16,738 nt of DNA from an uncultured Mucilaginibacter sp. (lineage in GTDB: Bacteria > Bacteroidota > Bacteroidia > Sphingobacteriales > Sphingobacteriaceae), in assembly GCF_946481715.1 (NCBI RefSeq), contig NZ_CAMLOV010000127.1, positions 1 to 16,738 on the forward strand, written 5' to 3'. Each line of letters opens with the position of its first letter. The stretch's first letter is position 1. Shown here in pieces: positions 13,838 to 16,738 of the stretch. The translations under genes were made by a program, and so were the position numbers. The notes under the pieces are model-generated. The model ran no database searches. It had not been told where the DNA came from and saw only the letters and a list, made by a program, of their open reading frames with translations.

Positions 13838-13868
13838 TTTAACAGGTAGTTCATAATTACTATACTTG
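13838..13868 (+). promoter_or_regulatory. Putative Bacteroidota promoter of the M1 peptidase gene
   Basis: TTTA (13838-13841), exactly 19 nt, then TATACTTG (13861-13868), one mismatch from TAnnTTTG. The ATG at 13896 is 27 nt downstream of the -7 element. This supports starting at 13896 and not at the TTG inside the -7 box (13866). Confidence 0.45.
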
Positions 13869-13895
13869 CATAATATTATAAATACTGATTTTATT

Positions 13896-15860
13896 ATGAG
13901 ATTTAACCTGATGGCCGGCTGCGCGCTGGCGATAATGGCTGTTGGCAGCGCCGCACAGGCACAGCAAACACCGCCAAGTCCCCCGGTATCCAACTACAAC
14001 TACCACGATGCCTTTGCACCCTTGTTCTATACCAAAAATGGCAGTGAATACCGCGCGGCAGACGGCCAACCCGGCCCAAAATACTGGCAAAACCGCGCCG
14101 ACTACCAATTAACCGCCCACCTGAACGACCAAACCAACGAAATAATTGGTACCGAAGCACTTACCTATACCAACAACAGCCCTCAAAGCCTCGGTTTCCT
14201 GTGGATGCAGCTTGACCAGAACCTGTTTAAAGCAGATTCGCGCGGTACAGCCATCATCCCACCAAGCGGAAGCCGTAACGGTGGGCGCGGCCAAATGCCT
14301 GATGGCGGGTATAAAATAAAGTCGGTAAAAGTGGGTGGCGTTGATGTAAAATACGCCATTAACGATACCCGTATGCAAATCTTCCTGCCCGAGGCACTTA
14401 AGCCAAACGGCGGCGTAATAAAGCTGAATATCGAGTATTCGTACATAGCCCCCGAGTATGGGTCTGACCGTACGGGCGTCCTCACCACAAAAAACGGCAA
14501 AATATATACCATTGCTCAGTGGTACCCCCGCATGTATGTATACGATGATGTAATGGGCTGGAATGCCCTGCCATATACCGGCCCAAGTGAGTTTTACCTG
14601 GAATACGGCGACTTCGACCTGGCTATAACCGCACCAGCGAACCACATTGTGGTAGCATCGGGCGAGTTGCAGAACCCTGCGGAAGTATACACCGCCGAGC
14701 AACAAAAACGTTGGGCAGAAGCCGAAAAAAGCGATGCCACGGTAATTATCCGCTCGGCAGATGAGGTGAACAAAGCAGAATCGCGCCCGGCAGGTAAAAC
14801 TGAACTTACCTGGAAATTCAAGATCAAAAACGCACGGGATGTATCATGGGCATCGTCGGCAGCATTCATAGTAGATGCCGCCAAAATGAACCTGCCAAGT
14901 GGCAAAAAATCGATAGCTATATCTGCCTACCCTGTGGAAAGCAATGGCAACGATGCCTGGGGCCGCTCTACCGAATATGTGAAGAAATCTGTTGAGTATA
15001 ACTCTCAAAAATGGTTTGAGTACCCTTATCCTGCCGCCACAGCTGTTGCCGGGGTTGTTGGTGGTATGGAGTACCCGGGGATCGTGTTCTGCGGTTACCG
15101 CTCTAAAAGAAACCAGCTATGGGGCGTTCACGACCATGAGTTTGGCCATACCTGGTTCCCGATGATCGTAGGCTCAAACGAGCGCCTGTACGGCTGGATG
15201 GATGAGGGCTTTAATACGTTCATTAACACCCTGTCCTCTGCCGATTTTAACAAAGGCGAATATGCCCCGCGCAAAACCGATATGCAACGCATGAGCGCGG
15301 TAGTTACCAACCCAACCCTGGAGCCGGTACTGAGCAACCCAGAGAACCTGAAAGAAGCTAATAACGGCATCCTGCTATACTTTAAGCCGGGCATGGGCTT
15401 AACTATGCTGCGCGAACAAGTGCTTGGCCCCGAGCGTTTCGACTTTGCCTTCCGTACTTATGTGGCGCGGTGGGCGTTTAAGCATCCTACTCCGGATGAT
15501 TTCTTCCGAACCATGGAAAATGCATCGGGCGAGAGCCTACAGTGGTTCTGGAGGGGATGGTTTGTAAACAACTGGCGCCTGGATGTTGGCGTAACCGATG
15601 TAAAATACATCAACAACGACCCTGCAAAAGGAGCCTATATCACCCTAACTAATATGGAAAAAATGGCGATGCCAACACCGTTGGAGATCAAATTCAAAAG
15701 CGGTAAAGTTGAGCGCCTGAACCTGCCTGTAGAGATTTGGGAGCGTAACAACAGTTTTGTTGTAAAATATGCATCAACCGAGGAAATAGAATCTGTGACC
15801 TACGACCCTGACAAAGTAATGCCGGATTACAACCCGGAGAACAATTTCTGGAAAAAGTAA
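13896..15860 (+). CDS. M1 family zinc metallopeptidase, secreted
   Basis: 654 residues from the ATG at 13896, which begins a clean signal peptide ([22 protein letters not shown], cleavage after residue 22). The M1 (gluzincin aminopeptidase) hallmarks are intact. The exopeptidase/substrate motif is GGMEYP (389-394, the GAMEN equivalent). The zinc site is H414-E415-F-G-H418 and E437, giving HExxH-x18-E; the WMDEGFN context is also typical. The N-terminal half is the beta-rich saddle domain ('[31 protein letters not shown]'). The region after 500 is the helical domain plus a final beta-rich part. It likely trims peptides from the N-terminus in the periplasm or outside the cell. It appears monocistronic, with a promoter-like element upstream and a strong terminator 11 nt downstream. 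Confidence 0.93.
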   Translation: MRFNLMAGCALAIMAVGSAAQAQQTPPSPPVSNYNYHDAFAPLFYTKNGSEYRAADGQPGPKYWQNRADYQLTAHLNDQTNEIIGTEALTYTNNSPQSLGFLWMQLDQNLFKADSRGTAIIPPSGSRNGGRGQMPDGGYKIKSVKVGGVDVKYAINDTRMQIFLPEALKPNGGVIKLNIEYSYIAPEYGSDRTGVLTTKNGKIYTIAQWYPRMYVYDDVMGWNALPYTGPSEFYLEYGDFDLAITAPANHIVVASGELQNPAEVYTAEQQKRWAEAEKSDATVIIRSADEVNKAESRPAGKTELTWKFKIKNARDVSWASSAAFIVDAAKMNLPSGKKSIAISAYPVESNGNDAWGRSTEYVKKSVEYNSQKWFEYPYPAATAVAGVVGGMEYPGIVFCGYRSKRNQLWGVHDHEFGHTWFPMIVGSNERLYGWMDEGFNTFINTLSSADFNKGEYAPRKTDMQRMSAVVTNPTLEPVLSNPENLKEANNGILLYFKPGMGLTMLREQVLGPERFDFAFRTYVARWAFKHPTPDDFFRTMENASGESLQWFWRGWFVNNWRLDVGVTDVKYINNDPAKGAYITLTNMEKMAMPTPLEIKFKSGKVERLNLPVEIWERNNSFVVKYASTEEIESVTYDPDKVMPDYNPENNFWKK

Positions 15861-15870
15861 TAAACACTAT

Positions 15871-15896
15871 AAACCCGGTTAACAGCCGGGTTTTTT
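15871..15896 (+). terminator. Intrinsic terminator after the M1 peptidase gene
   Basis: AAACCCGG (15871-15878), loop TTAACAG, CCGGGTTT (15886-15893), with a T-run 15891-15896, starting 11 nt after the stop codon. A canonical Rho-independent form. Confidence 0.9.
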
Positions 15897-15967
15897 ATTG
15901 CCTTAAATATTAAAAATGCAAACTTTTGCACACTTGCAAAGGTTAAATAATGCATAACTCCGCCGCT

Positions 15968-16657
15968 ATGAAAAAGATATTCTCCGCTATAACATTGATA
16001 TTACTTGTAGCCGGGCTTTCCCACGCGCAGGGCGTACTAAAAGGAACCGTTGTAGAGAGCGGTACCAACGCCAAACTGAAGGATGTTTTTATCCGCGATA
16101 ACAATAACAAGCAAATAACCCTAACTGATAAAAACGGCGATTTCAGCATAAAAACCGCTACGGGCCACATCCTGATATTTACTTCACCCGGTTATAATCC
16201 TGATACCCTGTACCTGGTTGATATGCGGCCAAAGCGGGTAACGCTTACTTCTGTTGCCATTGCTTTGGGGCAGGTGAATATCCGTTCCACCCGCATTGCA
16301 TTCGACCCGCGTAAGGAATACCCGGAGGTGTACGAGAAGAGTAGGGTATATGCTTTTTCACCGTCGACCTGGTTTAGCAAAGAGGGGAAGGACGCCCGCC
16401 GGCTAAAGAAATTCTTTCAGCGCGAAGCACAGGAGCGGCATGTGGATGAAGTGTTTAACAAAGCTTATGTAGGCAGCATCGTACCCTTAAAAGGGCAGGA
16501 TTTGGAGAATTTTATCACCCTGTACCGCCCAAGTTATGCGTTTTTGCGTAACAACAATGCAGAATCGCTGGTAGCATATATAAACGACAGTTACAAAAAG
16601 TTTGAAGCATTGCCTCCGGAGAAACGGTCGTTGCCTGCGCTTACCACTAATCCTTAA
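15968..16657 (+). CDS. Secreted CarboxypepD_reg-like domain protein
   Basis: 229 residues from the ATG at 15968, which starts a standard signal peptide (MKKIFSAITLILLVAGLSHA, cleaved before Q21). An in-frame ATG six codons upstream (15950) is also possible. Residues 21-107 are a carboxypeptidase-regulatory-like beta-sandwich: 'LKGTVVESGTNAKLKDVFI' (24-42), 'TLTDKNGDFSIKT' (51-63), 'LIFTSPGYNPDTLYL' (69-83). This is the domain often found at the front of TonB-dependent receptors, here stand-alone. Residues 108-229 are a helical, charged region ('DARRLKKFFQREAQERHVDEVFNKAYV', 142-168), also seen in small Bacteroidota periplasmic proteins of unknown role. The 3' end overlaps the convergent histidine kinase gene by 11 nt. 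Confidence 0.85.
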   Translation: MKKIFSAITLILLVAGLSHAQGVLKGTVVESGTNAKLKDVFIRDNNNKQITLTDKNGDFSIKTATGHILIFTSPGYNPDTLYLVDMRPKRVTLTSVAIALGQVNIRSTRIAFDPRKEYPEVYEKSRVYAFSPSTWFSKEGKDARRLKKFFQREAQERHVDEVFNKAYVGSIVPLKGQDLENFITLYRPSYAFLRNNNAESLVAYINDSYKKFEALPPEKRSLPALTTNP

Positions 16658-16738
16658 AAAGCCTTAATTGCACAAGCGGCAACGAGATATAAAACGTGGT
16701 GCCATCGTTTTCGATGGGGGGAAGCCAGATACGGCCGC
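16647..16738 (-). CDS. Histidine kinase C-terminus (partial, runs off right edge)
   Basis: Reading the minus strand from the right edge, 29 codons end at TAG (16647-16649). They spell 'GRIWLPPIENDGTTFYISL' followed by 'PLVQLRLFKD'. G-[RK]-I-W...G-T-T-F-x-[IF]-x-L-P-L is the last strand and helix boundary of the HATPase_c domain of sensor histidine kinases (end of the G2 region). Too little is present to say which kinase. It converges on the CarboxypepD_reg-like gene, overlapping its 3' end by 11 nt. Confidence 0.75.
   Translation of the reverse strand, partial: GRIWLPPIENDGTTFYISLPLVQLRLFKD

Larger units (their letters stand above)
13423..13895. other. 473-bp intergenic region with phased A-tracts and decamer array
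   Basis: No gene is called. Contents in order: a hairpin (13469-13492), phased A-tracts (13587-13622), a 10-bp tandem array (13651-13757), and a putative promoter (13838-13868) for the M1 peptidase. Overlapping ORFs here (13435-13836, 13464-13778, 13652-13849) are translations of the array (repeated 'CTKLYE/VRNCTK') and are rejected. Confidence 0.8.

Noticed and set aside
13435..13849. Overlapping ORFs with Cys/Tyr/Val-Arg repeats (CTKLYE, VRNCTK).
   Set aside because: They are translations of the 10-bp tandem array, which shifts frame every unit; all three frames are open simply because the repeat lacks stops.
14109..14705. 198-codon minus-strand ORF inside the M1 peptidase gene.
   Set aside because: Antisense shadow of a well-supported metallopeptidase gene.
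15901..15950. TTTTGCACACTTGCAAAGG as an operator palindrome before the CarboxypepD_reg-like gene.
   Set aside because: The arms are imperfect and short; not enough to call a site.

Overview
The window looks like chromosomal DNA of a Bacteroidota member, most plausibly Sphingobacteriaceae (Mucilaginibacter/Pedobacter type). The grounds are the protein families (DUF3667, CarboxypepD_reg-like, PAS proteins with an 'SHxVRAPLAR' H-box, YgcG-type TPM protein, M1 peptidase with a GGMEYP motif), Bacteroidota-style promoter matches (TTTG-N19-TAnnTTTG) instead of Shine-Dalgarno signals, and moderate GC (two sampled 60-nt stretches in core genes each give 47%). The genus is inference from family knowledge; no rRNA or other marker gene is present.

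Layout, left to right. The left edge is a 7-bp tandem repeat followed by an MFS transporter (+). About 460 bp of noncoding dispersed repeats follow. A two-gene minus-strand unit (SRPBCC protein, then SnoaL-like protein) reads left from about 2.7 kb. A secreted Sel1-repeat protein of unknown role (+) occupies 2.9-4.6 kb. From 4.95 to 7.28 kb lies a clearly more AT-rich three-gene minus-strand cassette: a C-terminally anchored unknown protein, a DUF4238 protein and a two-TM DUF4760-like protein. It looks like acquired accessory DNA and is a possible defence or stress cassette. A small basic ORF and a DUF3667 zinc-ribbon membrane protein follow.

The most unusual part is 8.9-10.3 kb. A stand-alone GIY-YIG nuclease gene sits inside a dense array of a REP-like element (core CGTCATTGCGAGG..CGAAGCAATCTC) present in both orientations. 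Several copies are paired as inverted doublets like REPINs, and 104-bp near-identical direct repeats flank the whole unit. REP/REPIN elements are classically tied to RAYT (Y1 HUH) transposases; here the only nuclease present is GIY-YIG, so the locus is a candidate for a REPIN-like system driven by a GIY-YIG enzyme. Degenerate copies of the element lie at 1.7-1.8 kb and 7.76-7.8 kb.

The right third returns to core-like genes: a membrane PAS-PAS-DHp protein without an ATPase domain, a TPM-domain membrane protein with Gly-rich and Ser/Asp-rich tails, an M1 metallopeptidase with a clear intrinsic terminator, a CarboxypepD_reg-like secreted protein, and the C-terminal tail of a histidine kinase entering from the right edge on the minus strand. 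The intergenic region before the M1 gene holds helically phased A-tracts, then a roughly 10-bp tandem array (TGTRCGAAAC) ending in a palindrome. A recurring hairpin (TTTGTTGGTG..CACCAACAAA) occurs three times in the intergenic DNA from 10.3 to 13.5 kb.
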